From Agarophyton chilense (Eukaryota; Rhodophyta; Florideophyceae; Gracilariales; Gracilariaceae): 64,000 nt of DNA. Where the stretch lies: positions 186,001-250,000 of the forward strand of contig JARGXX010000016.1 of NCBI GenBank assembly GCA_030374765.1, in the 5' to 3' direction. This document shows positions 8,972-17,974 of the stretch, piece after piece. Each line of letters opens with the position of its first letter. Positions within the stretch are counted from its first letter, which is position 1. The notes beneath the pieces are model-generated. The model worked only from the letters and a program-made list of their open reading frames with translations. It was not told the DNA's origin and did no database searches. The translations under genes were made by a program, and so were the position numbers.

Positions 8972-11900
8972 ATGTCTTCCGCATCCTCGCGCCGCTCTTC
9001 ATTAACCAGACCGCTCCCGCGTCTGTCCACCGCCTCCCCACCCCCGACCACAGTGTACGTCGTTGAGAGGTTAGGAAGATTTCATCGACTTCTGCATTCG
9101 TCTCCCGCAACGTCCGCCCCCCTTCCTCTTTTTGACAAGGTTGTCGCCGCCTATACCACCAAAAAAGTCCGACAATCCGCCCCGCACCCCGGCATCGTTG
9201 CCTCGCTCTCCTCGCGCTCCAGAGTTCACGTTCTCGCCAACTGGACCCTACGTCTGGCCGACGCAAAAAAACTGGCGTACCGTGTGGAAGACGTCGATCG
9301 CTGCGTGCAGCTTTTGGTGGCCGTGCGTGTGCGAGAAAGCACCGTACATCTACAGCATGCACCCCGATCCACCGCCCAGCTGGAACAGCTTTCCGAAGCT
9401 ATTCGTTCCGCTGTTGATCAGACAGCCCTCAAGTTTGGCGTGCGCTGTCTATCCTTCTCAATCCTATCCGTAACGCCCGTCGATGTACCACGCCCGCAAC
9501 CGCATGACTCCTTCCGCTCGCAGCTATCAGAGCTGCCACTCACACCCAGCGCCCCGCTTGCACCCGCACCGCATGTTGATGCCGTGCTTCCGGAGGTGCC
9601 CATGGACAGATATACAACGCCGCAATCTTTATATATTCCCGATGGTATTCCCTTTCACTATCCACAACAACCCAGCCCACAAATGCCTGCGTTGCAACAT
9701 TCTCATCCATACATGTTTCCAGTACTAACCGCGCTCCCTCCAATGCAGTTGGAGGCACCTACTTCGGTCAACCTGCGGGCGCTACCCGCTCCGGAATATG
9801 GCCCGCCTGTGGAACATACCCTTGCGCCAGCACCAGCCTTGCCGGGCGTGCCACGCCCATCATCGTACGAGTTCCGCCCGCAGTTCCCCCCGTTGGTATG
9901 GCCCCAACCACCGGAAGAGCACCAAATCAGAGGGTCTTCCGATTCGCTTGACCTCCCGGTTCCGGTGCGTTCAACGCACAGCTCAGCACCTCTTGTGTCA
10001 CAGCTGTCGACTGGCGCAGACGGAGAGCTTGTGGAGCCACAAGCGAGAAGGCGAGCGTTTTCGGAGCCTAACATTGCACATGACCGCCAGCTGTCGAGGC
10101 CCAAGCTGCCGGTCGTGCCTCAGGAGGCTGTCGGGCAAGAGCATGCCACTGACCCTAATAGCCCCGTGGAACCGCGCTCTTCGTCGCTTGAGCCTCAGTC
10201 TTCTCCAGAGGCCACAACGTCAACTGAGCAGCCCGCCATTGGTGAGGCGTCGCGCGAAGTGACGACGAGCAGCGTTTCACAGGGACCACGACAGGGTTCG
10301 GTATCCGCGGCATCCGCCCCAGTGGCACGAGAGGTGGAACGAGAAGCAAAGCCAACGCCGCCCACCACAAAAGCCCGTAAGCCATTGCGTGCACCTCCGT
10401 CGTCACCCGTTTTACCGGCCCTTTTGGGCGAAAGCGACACTTTTTCAATACTGTTGTCGCGAGCACTTGGCGAAATGCTGGAAGACCCTACCGTGGAATG
10501 CATTTCTCCGGACAAAACTCTTCCTCGCGAACCGGAAGAGTTTTCTCCTAATATTGCCAAGTACTTGAATGAACTGCCTCCGACCCCCGCGCACCAAGTA
10601 CCATCGAGTGAAAGTTCGGACCCTTGTGATACTGTAGCTGGGAAACCACTCCCGCTAGAGACCAGGATTCCGGGGTTGTCTGATCAACCTTCGACGGACG
10701 AAGGTGAAGCAGGCTTGGAGGAGCAGTTGGACGGCGAAACGGCACGTTACCTCGAGGTACCAAATGACTCGGTGCTGACCCTTCCGCCTGTTTCTGCACT
10801 AGGTGCTGCCTCGATTGCAGCTGCGGCAGCCACGGCTGCAGCAGTGGCTAAGCTCGTTGTTGTCGACAATCATAGTGATGACCCGCCATCTTCTCTCGAC
10901 AACACGGTCCAAGCTACGGAGGCTCCGCTTGTTGCGCCCGTCACGGAGCAATCAAGGGAAGTCGTCCCCGATGCCAATTTAGCAGAGGTGTGGTCTGATG
11001 CAAAAGAAGACTTTATCGCGCTCCCGGACTCTGCGTTGGGGAACAAGATTGGCCCTGCTATTGTCTCTCCACTGGCGGTTACACCCCTGCCCCCTGCAGT
11101 GGGAAGCACTGCAGATTCCGCGTTGCTACCTCTAAATGAGCAAGTCGAGGCAGAGGAGGAGGAAGAGAACTCGTCCACAGAAGCTGTTCACGACGAGGAC
11201 TTGTCGGATTTAGATGGGGGGGAGAGTGAGCGAAAATGGCGATCCTGGGAGCGCAATAAGAGTCCGAAGGGGACTGGATCGTTGCTAGGCTCCGTTGTTG
11301 GGAAAACAGAACGGGCATTTCGGTCTGCGGGAGGATCTCTCGCTTCAGACATTATCGACGGACCCATGCGCCTCATCAATGCTCGCTCGAACACCCCGCG
11401 CATCAAAGACTCCTCCTCCGCCTCCAGTTCGAAGAGCTCGAGACTTCGATTCCCGAAAGTTCTATCTCCCCGTAGGGAGAGAAAGAAGGCTGTAGCGAAG
11501 GACGAGCTGGAGGAGCGGCTTGCTCGCGACATGGGCAAGGCGGGTGGGAAGCGAAGGGATGAGGGCGACCAATGGGAGTCGATGAGGGACGGCAAGATGC
11601 AACGCGACCGCTTACACGGGGAAGATACGCAGGAGTGGGGGGAGCAAGTGCAGCGATCGCGACTGTTAGACGAGCTGGACGGAATCAGCCGCGCGCCGCG
11701 TGAGGCCATCGAAAAACAGGATGACGATTCGACAGACGGGGGTAGTTTAGACATGTGCATGGACGACGGGTCGGACTCTGAACGTGCGACTTTTGACGAT
11801 GCGGCGCTTGCCAGAGGTGAAGCATATTCACGTCAAAAGCGATCCTCCAAGTCGTCTTCATCGCCCCGTCGAAGGAGTCATCGTCGCCGCGACCGCTACG

Positions 11901-12697
11901 AGTCTGCCGAGTATGAGTCTGATTCTTCATCAGAGTGCGCCTGTGAAGATTGTGGCCACCGCCGCGCAAGGGACGAGGAAGACTACGGGTCTGGGCGTAG
12001 CACTCGAAGAAGTCGGCGGAGTAAGTCTCGTAGTCGTTCTCGCAGCGCTGACTATGACGATGAAGACGAGCTTGAGTCCAATTATAGCCATCGCAGCTCG
12101 TCGTCGAAGAGTCGCAGTGGCGGTCGGCACAGACGCTCGTCCAACGAACGAGAATTGGATGATCGCTCCTCCTCCCGTAAAGATCGTCAGCGGAGTAGGA
12201 AGCACGGGTCGCGCGACAAGAGCGTCGACAAGGAGCGCTCATCGTCGAAGAGAAGTCGAGGCTCTGAGAGCAAATCGTCGCACACGAGAAAACATTCGAG
12301 TTCTCGAAAGTGGTCTCGGGATATCGACGGCGAAAAGCGGCACAAGAGCTCGAAAGGCCGGTCAAAAAGAAGGCACGAAGACTTTGTGGCTCCCTCAACC
12401 GAACTGTACTACCCACACCAGGATGCGCGGCCGATCAAGTCGATTTACCGACACCGGCTGCCATACTCGGACTCGGAGGAAGAAAACCCGATTCCGTGGT
12501 ACTGTGAGGGTCAATCAGAAGCCGAGGACACGGGCGCGGATGAGCATCCGCGGCGGCAATTGGATGACGGGCGACGAGGGGCCAATGTGAACCCTATGAA
12601 ATACTCGAGTTATGGGAGCCGCGACCGGAATGGGCGACGCCGGCGCGCGTACCACAATCGATCAGTGCACTTTTTGTACGACAACTTGAGGCGATAG
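8972..12697 (+). CDS. Divergent SPFH (stomatin-like) domain fused to a long disordered SR-rich tail
   Basis: 1,241 aa from the first in-frame ATG. Residues ~27-170 read as a diverged SPFH/band 7 domain: VYVVERLGRFHRLL, then LFDKVV, a VHVLANWTLRLADAKKLAYRVEDVDRCVQLL segment matching the 'tv.v...v.YRv.D' part of stomatins, and SEAIRSAVDQTALKFGVRCLSFSI matching the helix-strand that closes the domain. The rest is disordered. It runs Pro-rich (~170-350), Ser/Pro/Glu (~350-620), an Ala-rich patch near residues 612-630, acidic (~660-760), then an Arg/Ser region (~950-1140) with many SR/RS dipeptides as in splicing factors. No transmembrane segment is evident. SPFH domains scaffold membrane microdomains; SR tails normally act in nuclear RNA processing, so the combination is unusual. 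The SPFH call is by eye from pattern similarity. Confidence 0.6.
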   Translation: MSSASSRRSSLTRPLPRLSTASPPPTTVYVVERLGRFHRLLHSSPATSAPLPLFDKVVAAYTTKKVRQSAPHPGIVASLSSRSRVHVLANWTLRLADAKKLAYRVEDVDRCVQLLVAVRVRESTVHLQHAPRSTAQLEQLSEAIRSAVDQTALKFGVRCLSFSILSVTPVDVPRPQPHDSFRSQLSELPLTPSAPLAPAPHVDAVLPEVPMDRYTTPQSLYIPDGIPFHYPQQPSPQMPALQHSHPYMFPVLTALPPMQLEAPTSVNLRALPAPEYGPPVEHTLAPAPALPGVPRPSSYEFRPQFPPLVWPQPPEEHQIRGSSDSLDLPVPVRSTHSSAPLVSQLSTGADGELVEPQARRRAFSEPNIAHDRQLSRPKLPVVPQEAVGQEHATDPNSPVEPRSSSLEPQSSPEATTSTEQPAIGEASREVTTSSVSQGPRQGSVSAASAPVAREVEREAKPTPPTTKARKPLRAPPSSPVLPALLGESDTFSILLSRALGEMLEDPTVECISPDKTLPREPEEFSPNIAKYLNELPPTPAHQVPSSESSDPCDTVAGKPLPLETRIPGLSDQPSTDEGEAGLEEQLDGETARYLEVPNDSVLTLPPVSALGAASIAAAAATAAAVAKLVVVDNHSDDPPSSLDNTVQATEAPLVAPVTEQSREVVPDANLAEVWSDAKEDFIALPDSALGNKIGPAIVSPLAVTPLPPAVGSTADSALLPLNEQVEAEEEEENSSTEAVHDEDLSDLDGGESERKWRSWERNKSPKGTGSLLGSVVGKTERAFRSAGGSLASDIIDGPMRLINARSNTPRIKDSSSASSSKSSRLRFPKVLSPRRERKKAVAKDELEERLARDMGKAGGKRRDEGDQWESMRDGKMQRDRLHGEDTQEWGEQVQRSRLLDELDGISRAPREAIEKQDDDSTDGGSLDMCMDDGSDSERATFDDAALARGEAYSRQKRSSKSSSSPRRRSHRRRDRYESAEYESDSSSECACEDCGHRRARDEEDYGSGRSTRRSRRSKSRSRSRSADYDDEDELESNYSHRSSSSKSRSGGRHRRSSNERELDDRSSSRKDRQRSRKHGSRDKSVDKERSSSKRSRGSESKSSHTRKHSSSRKWSRDIDGEKRHKSSKGRSKRRHEDFVAPSTELYYPHQDARPIKSIYRHRLPYSDSEEENPIPWYCEGQSEAEDTGADEHPRRQLDDGRRGANVNPMKYSSYGSRDRNGRRRRAYHNRSVHFLYDNLRR

Positions 12698-13053
12698 CTC
12701 GTGTGGCATTAGGTTTGGTGACAAGAAGGAGCTCTAGTAGAGCGAAAAAGGACGGCTTTGTGGCATCTTTGCGGTGCCAAAGTCGCAGCTTTGCGGCGGG
12801 TTACTCTTAGCACATTTTGTTTCCCGTACCTACGAGTCGCGATAAGTGAAGTTGCGTGGCGCAATGACTTGTGGTTTTTTGGGGGCGGATGGCTGGGCGT
12901 GTAAGTTTTTTCTTTATTGTGTATACAACAACAACAATAGACGGAATGTGTAGATAAAAAAGGTGTTGTTTCTATCCTTCTTGACTTGTAGATACATTGA
13001 TGTTTTAAAGCCCACCACACTGTTCCGATGAAGAAAGCAAGCCACAAGGCCGC
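12698..13053. other. Convergent intergenic spacer
   Basis: About 356 bp between the 3' ends of the SPFH-SR gene (plus) and the nitrite reductase gene (minus). It should carry both polyadenylation regions. A/T-rich stretches occur at 12905-12970. No ORF of substance. Confidence 0.55.
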
Positions 13054-14853
13054 TCAGAGCCTGCGCGTAGCGCCGAAGCGCTCAACCAAAATGTCCGCCA
13101 ACACGGGCACGAGGTGCTCGCTTGTGGCCGGCACGCCCTTCATGATCTCCTCGCCAAGGCGCGCTTCCTCACCGATGAGACCGCCCACAAACACACGCAC
13201 GCCCTCCACTGCCTTCCCGTCCAGGCGGGCGGGGCAGCCCATGAGCCCGATGTCGGCCACTTGCACCTGTCCACAGCTGTTTGGGCAACCAGTCCAGTGA
13301 ATGCGCACGTCGCGAGGCACGTGCACGGCGCGCTCCAGCTCGTCGGCTAGAGCAATGGCGCGATTCTTGGTCTCGATGAGCGCCAATCCACAGAATTGTG
13401 CGCCCGTGCACGACACCAAGTTGCCTGTGATGCGTCCCGGATGAACGGCGAACTTTTCAAAGATAGGTTCCTTGAGCATGTTGGGCACGAGGTCGGTGGT
13501 GACGTTGGGGAAGATGACGTTCTGCTCCACGGTGAGGCGCAGTTCGCCGGCGCAGTACTTGTCGGCGACGGCGGCGAGCGCCTCGATGTCGGGCACATGG
13601 AGTCGGCCGGCCGGCACGCATGCGCCCACCCAGCTGAGGCCGGGTTGTTTCTGGGCGTGCACACCGAGCACGTTTCGTCGCGGGACGGGCGTGGCATACG
13701 ACTCGTCGCCACGCATGGCGCGCTGTAGCTCGGTGTGCATGGCACTTTGAATCTGGGCGCGAAAGGCGTCCATGCCGAGTTGATCCACCATGTACATGAG
13801 GCGCGTGGCTTGACGAAGCTTTCGATCGCCATTGTCTCGAAACCACAGCAGAACGGTTTCGCAAAACCGCACCACTTGTGACGGCGGCAGCCACACGTCC
13901 ATGGAAATGGCCTCTTCGTTGCGTTTGATGGAGAAAAAGCCACCGATGACGACGTTGAAACCAATTTGGTGCGTTTGGTCGTGCGGGATGGGCACCAAAC
14001 CAATGTCATTGATGTGGGTGTGGGCAAAATCGTCCCTCGAACCCGACACGGCGATGTTGAACTTGCGTGGGAGATTGGTCAGTTGTGGACGGCCCTTGCG
14101 GTTGTTGGTGATCATGTCGTTGATTTGGTGGCACAGGGGGCGCGTGTCGATGAGTTCCACGGGGTCAATACCTGCGATGGGGCTTCCCACCATGTTTCTG
14201 ACGTTGTCCATGCCGCTCATGTAGCTGGTGAGCCCATGGTGGTAGAGCCCGTCACACACGGCAGCGGCATCATCCAAAGTGATTCCACGGAGCTGGATGT
14301 TCATCCTGGTGGTGATGTCCGCACAGCCTTGCTCGGCGTAAGGGCGGAGCACAGCGGCAAAGTAACGCAGTTGAGAAGAGGACAGAATGCCGTTTGGAAC
14401 CTTAAGTCGCATCATGAAGCGACCCGGGGTCCTCTTGCGGCGGTGAAAGAGACCGGCCCACTTGAGACGCACGTCAATGTCATCCACATGAATATCCTGC
14501 CACGAGGTACGCCCCTCTCTGAGCAAAGCAGCCAGCTCATGGATCTCGGACCACATAGCAGAGCCGTCCTTCTCAAGCTTTAGCTTCTCAAACTTATTTC
14601 CTTTCTTTGCGCGCTCCAAAGCATCTGGTGATAGATAACGATCGCCGCCAAGGTTGTGTTCACCATCCTCGGGCGCACGCAGTGCGACGCACGAAACGTG
14701 ACGCCGCAACGGCACAAGCGAGAGCGACGTATCCAACGAGTGGCGCTGCAAGAAGCGACGCGACGGGGCGAGACGCGGCAGTGGCGACGACAGCGATGGC
14801 GACGGCGAGCAGCAAGGCACCGCAAACGGCGCGACAAAAGACATGACTGACAT
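13054..14853 (-). CDS. NIR: Ferredoxin-nitrite reductase, plastid-targeted
   Basis: 599 aa from the ATG at 14853 (a longer frame begins only with TTG). It reduces nitrite to ammonium with six electrons from ferredoxin in the plastid stroma, the second step of nitrate assimilation. The N-terminal ~55 residues are Ser/Pro/Arg/Leu-rich and almost free of acid residues, as in a plastid leader. Then come two ferredoxin-like half domains (GRFMMRLKVPNG...ITTRMNIQLRGI; GRLHVPDIEAL...LTVEQNVIFPN), each followed by a siroheme/Fe-S domain. The four cysteines that bridge the 4Fe-4S cluster and siroheme are present: C482-x5-C488 in SCTGAQFCGLA and C523-x3-C527 in WTGCPNSCGQ. The ending VADIGLMG supports nitrite over sulfite reductase. 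Length fits the family. No nitrate transporter or reductase gene is adjacent. Confidence 0.94.
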   Translation of the reverse strand: MSVMSFVAPFAVPCCSPSPSLSSPLPRLAPSRRFLQRHSLDTSLSLVPLRRHVSCVALRAPEDGEHNLGGDRYLSPDALERAKKGNKFEKLKLEKDGSAMWSEIHELAALLREGRTSWQDIHVDDIDVRLKWAGLFHRRKRTPGRFMMRLKVPNGILSSSQLRYFAAVLRPYAEQGCADITTRMNIQLRGITLDDAAAVCDGLYHHGLTSYMSGMDNVRNMVGSPIAGIDPVELIDTRPLCHQINDMITNNRKGRPQLTNLPRKFNIAVSGSRDDFAHTHINDIGLVPIPHDQTHQIGFNVVIGGFFSIKRNEEAISMDVWLPPSQVVRFCETVLLWFRDNGDRKLRQATRLMYMVDQLGMDAFRAQIQSAMHTELQRAMRGDESYATPVPRRNVLGVHAQKQPGLSWVGACVPAGRLHVPDIEALAAVADKYCAGELRLTVEQNVIFPNVTTDLVPNMLKEPIFEKFAVHPGRITGNLVSCTGAQFCGLALIETKNRAIALADELERAVHVPRDVRIHWTGCPNSCGQVQVADIGLMGCPARLDGKAVEGVRVFVGGLIGEEARLGEEIMKGVPATSEHLVPVLADILVERFGATRRL

Positions 14854-15410
14854 GCAAGCAGCGAGCAGCAAGCAGCACGCAGAAGCACAAAGACGTGGTT
14901 GACGCGGGCGCGCGAGCGCGCGAGCGCCCGCAGCGCGACTTGTTTCTCAGACAAGACGCGGCGGCGGGGCGACATGTGCTCCACGCAACGAGCGCGCTGG
15001 CGTGCGTGAGTGTGACGCCGACACACACGTAAAAAGTATGCGAAAAAGAGGCGGCGCGCGACGCGTCGCACACGCCGTTGCGACAGGGTGTGTGTGGGTG
15101 TGTGGGTGTGTGCGCTTGTAATTCGAATTGGACGGCGGCTCAAGTAATGGACAAATTGTGACGCTCGAGCTGCGGAGCGTTCGGTCAAACACGACGATGG
15201 CGGTCTCGCGCGTGGCGCGCGCGTGAGTTGCACCCACCGCATCCACATTTCATTCCACTTTGACTCAGCTCGCCCGCCCCCCCCACCCCTAACCGTCTTC
15301 ACCGTGATGCAATTTCTCCCTCCCACCTCCCCTCCCCATCTTCCGCCGCTATTACAATATAATATACCACTCCCTCAATGCCCACCCCGCTCTCCCCCTC
15401 GCCCTTTGCA
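14854..15410. other. Divergent promoter region (NIR / zinc finger)
   Basis: Roughly 560 bp between the divergently transcribed nitrite reductase and second zinc-finger genes. It holds a GT-rich stretch near 15085-15115, a pyrimidine-rich tract at about 15265-15350, and a TATA-like element at 15350-15368. The open frames here on both strands are uninformative. Confidence 0.5.
15350..15368 (+). promoter_or_regulatory. TATA-like element upstream of the second zinc-finger gene
   Basis: An A/T-only island (TATTACAATATAATATACC) stands in very GC- and C-rich surroundings. If it works as a TATA box, transcription would begin about 25-30 bp downstream, after the ATG at 15378 but before the ATG at 15411. 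This supports the latter as start codon. Inference from position only. Confidence 0.4.
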
Positions 15411-16691
15411 ATGTCTCCCCGCTGCACGCGATGCGCCAAGCCTTTTCCAAACAAAAACGCCCTCAATCGACACATCTTCCACCATCACATTGTCACATCC
15501 TCTCCACCGCCCTCCCCAGTGCGACACACCTTCCCCGATTTCCTGCTAAATCCACTGCCAACCCCAACTCCGCCTTCACAACCAACGTTTGTACCACCAT
15601 CACCAAAACATCATCTGCCGCCGCAATCCCGTCCGCAACTAACCGCCGCACCAACTCCCCCTCAACCACCGCCCCCACCCCAACTCTCACTACAAACCCC
15701 CCCACGAACCCCAACTCCAACAACAACCCTGCCTTCACCAACTCCCACTCCATCACCGCTTCCACCACACCCCTCGTGGCACACCCCACGACCGCCCGCA
15801 CCACCACCGCCCTCACGACCACCGCCCTCACGACCACCGCCCTCACGACCACCCCCACGACCGCCGCCCGAACGACTACCGCCCTCACGACCACCGCCCT
15901 CACGACCACCGCCCGAACGACTACCGCCCGAACGACTACCGCCCGAACGACCACCGCCCGAACGACCACCGCCCGAACGACCACCGCCCGAACGACCGCC
16001 GCCCGAACGACCGCCGCCCGAACGACCGCCGCCCGAACGACCGCCGCCCGAACGACCGCCGCCCTCACAACTTTCTCGTCGCCCTCCTCCGCAGCCATTG
16101 CACCCACCAACCCACCCGTACCTAACAACCCCTACACAAAACACTACAAATCGCCACCACCACCACATCCCAGGCCATCCAAACAACTCCCGCCGTCGCA
16201 CAGCTCAATGTCGCATTTGCGGCCTCACCTTCACTTTAGACAAGTTACAAATTCACCTTCGAACTGTTCACTCCGACGCCAATGACCGGGGTAAAAAGTA
16301 CGCCATCCGCACTCCGTCCTTTCATCGACATACTGCGTCTGCGCCCGCCCCGCCACCCTCAGGTCCAAGTTCCTCCAAGGCCGCCGTCGTCATGAGGCGC
16401 TACCCGTGCGAGGTTTGTGGTCAATCTTTTTCCACCACCAGCATTCGTAACCAACACGTCAGAGACACCCATCAAAAGATACAGATTCATGAATGTCGCA
16501 AGTGTGGAACCAGATTTACCAGACACAGCAGCCTAGTAGATCATATGAACAACACTCACGGCAAACATGGAGGTGGCAAACCGTTCAGATGCCAGTGGTG
16601 TGACGCTGGTTTTGGCAAGAAATGGATTCTCGTGGATCACAAGAGTACTTGTCGAAAAAGGGCCGGCAGGTTTTTTTCGAAGAAACGCTGA
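15411..16691 (+). CDS. C2H2 zinc-finger protein with a long Pro/Arg/Glu repeat linker
   Basis: 426 aa from the ATG at 15411. This start gives MSPRCTRC, matching MDPRRSFRCDRC of the paralogue at 3624; an in-frame ATG at 15378 would add 11 residues. Five fingers: CTRC...HIFHHH, CRIC...HLRTVHSD, YPCEVC...HVRDTH, HECRKC...HMNNTH and FRCQWC...HKSTC (C2HC end). They align with fingers 1, 2, 4, 5 and 6 of the paralogue, whose third finger has no counterpart here. Fingers 1 and 2 are separated by ~240 residues of Pro-rich sequence built largely of PPPER/PPPSR units (see 15793-16072). The last three fingers form a compact C-terminal array, probably the DNA-binding part. Targets are unknown. Confidence 0.8.
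   Translation: MSPRCTRCAKPFPNKNALNRHIFHHHIVTSSPPPSPVRHTFPDFLLNPLPTPTPPSQPTFVPPSPKHHLPPQSRPQLTAAPTPPQPPPPPQLSLQTPPRTPTPTTTLPSPTPTPSPLPPHPSWHTPRPPAPPPPSRPPPSRPPPSRPPPRPPPERLPPSRPPPSRPPPERLPPERLPPERPPPERPPPERPPPERPPPERPPPERPPPERPPPERPPPSQLSRRPPPQPLHPPTHPYLTTPTQNTTNRHHHHIPGHPNNSRRRTAQCRICGLTFTLDKLQIHLRTVHSDANDRGKKYAIRTPSFHRHTASAPAPPPSGPSSSKAAVVMRRYPCEVCGQSFSTTSIRNQHVRDTHQKIQIHECRKCGTRFTRHSSLVDHMNNTHGKHGGGKPFRCQWCDAGFGKKWILVDHKSTCRKRAGRFFSKKR
15793..16072 (+). repeat. 15-bp coding minisatellite (PPPER/PPPSR units)
   Basis: About eighteen head-to-tail 15-bp units related to CCACCGCCCGAACGA, with CCCTCACGA and GAACGACTA variants, inside the zinc-finger linker. Because unit length is a multiple of three and the units lack stops, several frames on both strands stay open, producing spurious Thr/Ala-, Val/Arg- and Gly-rich reading frames. 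Confidence 0.9.
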
Positions 16692-17974
16692 CACATTTTC
16701 ATGTGTCATTCGTTTGCATCCTTGTATCTGCCCTCGTACTGTACCCATCACAACTCCCAACATCTCTCTAGCTAGCCAAGTTAGATAGCAGGTACCGAAC
16801 GTAGGAGATACACACACACACACACACACACATGCTCACTGCGATTAGCCATTGTCTCGGAGTAAGGACACTGCAGCAGAATCGCGTCGGTGTCACATTC
16901 ATTTCACAGTATTTGCAGTGCACTGCAACGATTTGTATAAACATGTACATATTGTACACCAAGTAGCTAGATGCGTTTTGTCAACTCCAAGTCACACGAC
17001 TGAAAATGAAGAATCCCTGTAGCACAGCAGCATGTCAGTCCACAGTGATGCTTCATCATGCGTAGCTGTATGACGTTTAAGTCGAGTCGAGTCAGCAATG
17101 CTCACGTCTTCAACCCGTGTCGCAGAAACTAAAACCTGCCCGTCCGCATCCCAGCAAAATGCACTTAGCGGTATTCACACCGGGCCACAACAGTCCGCAA
17201 AAAAAAATTCGCACGAGCCGTTCCACTGAATCGGCCGCCAAGCGAATTGCAATCGCGCAACGACATCAATTCACAACGTATGATGTCACAACGTATGGTG
17301 TCACAACGTATGTGCGTCTCGACGCGGAGATTTGCATGTGGAAGGAATGTGGTACTCGGTGCCTCACACGCACACCGCTGTCTGCTACCAGTAGTGTTTC
17401 GCCGTTGAAACTTGCGCCAGTTGGCCGGTGAGTTGGTAGTTGCACGGGTGAGTAATAGTTTCTTGAGCAGCCGACAATTAAGAGTGGCCATTAACGGTCG
17501 GCGCAGAGCTCACCTCGACGCTATTGTGGCAAGTGAAGAGCGGTCGTGGTGGTTGGATGATCTCAACTGAGCTCGACGAAGCAAGGCGAGCACCAGCAGT
17601 CAACGTGCGCACGTTGAGCGTCAGCGTGTGTGCGAGTTTGCTCCAATTTTTTGGCACTGCGTTTGTCAGCCACCGCGCCCGCGTGACTCAAAAATCGACA
17701 AGTCAACACGCGCCAAAACTGCAGCTGGACCTCCACCGTGGAGCGCCGCAACGACGATCCGTGTCTGGAAGCCGACGGTTGGCGCCCCACTTTAGTGCGC
17801 CCCTGCCCGCCCCGCTTCCCTTCCTTCCAAGTCCCGCCCTTCCCCAACCCAACTTCGCCCTTCTCTGTGCAATTTCTAATCTCGCGGTTACATGGATCAA
17901 CGCTTGCTCTCCGCAAAAACTGCATTGTACCTTCTACACGTACCACCTCTCCCACCTAACATTTCTATAACATT
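16692..17974. other. Intergenic region, 1.3 kb
   Basis: Between the zinc-finger gene and THOC2. It includes a CA tract at about 16810-16832 and a 3x15-bp tandem repeat at 17271-17315. Open frames at 17117-17431 and 17524-17970 lack recognisable features, and the latter lies in what should be the THOC2 leader. No RNA gene was recognised. Confidence 0.55.
17271..17315. repeat. Three tandem 15-bp units
   Basis: Three copies of TCACAACGTATGNTG in tandem (17271-17285, 17286-17300, 17301-17315), nearly identical, in the region upstream of THOC2. They could be a simple repeat or clustered binding sites; nothing decides between these. Confidence 0.85.

Noticed and set aside
11784-12590. 268-codon frame inside the SR-rich region
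   Set aside because: Frame-shifted shadow of the SPFH-SR gene; Arg/Thr-rich because of the SR codon pattern.
13966-14583. 205-codon plus-strand frame inside the nitrite reductase gene
   Set aside because: It is the antisense shadow of a strongly conserved gene in GC-rich sequence and has no recognisable protein features.
15493-16201. Long minus-strand Val/Ala/Arg- and Gly/Arg-rich frames opposite the second zinc-finger gene
   Set aside because: Produced by the stop-free 15-bp minisatellite; the plus-strand frame is the one that continues into genuine fingers.
17524-17970. 148-codon frame just before THOC2
   Set aside because: Lies in the expected THOC2 promoter/leader, has no motif, and is matched by an equally long frame on the opposite strand.
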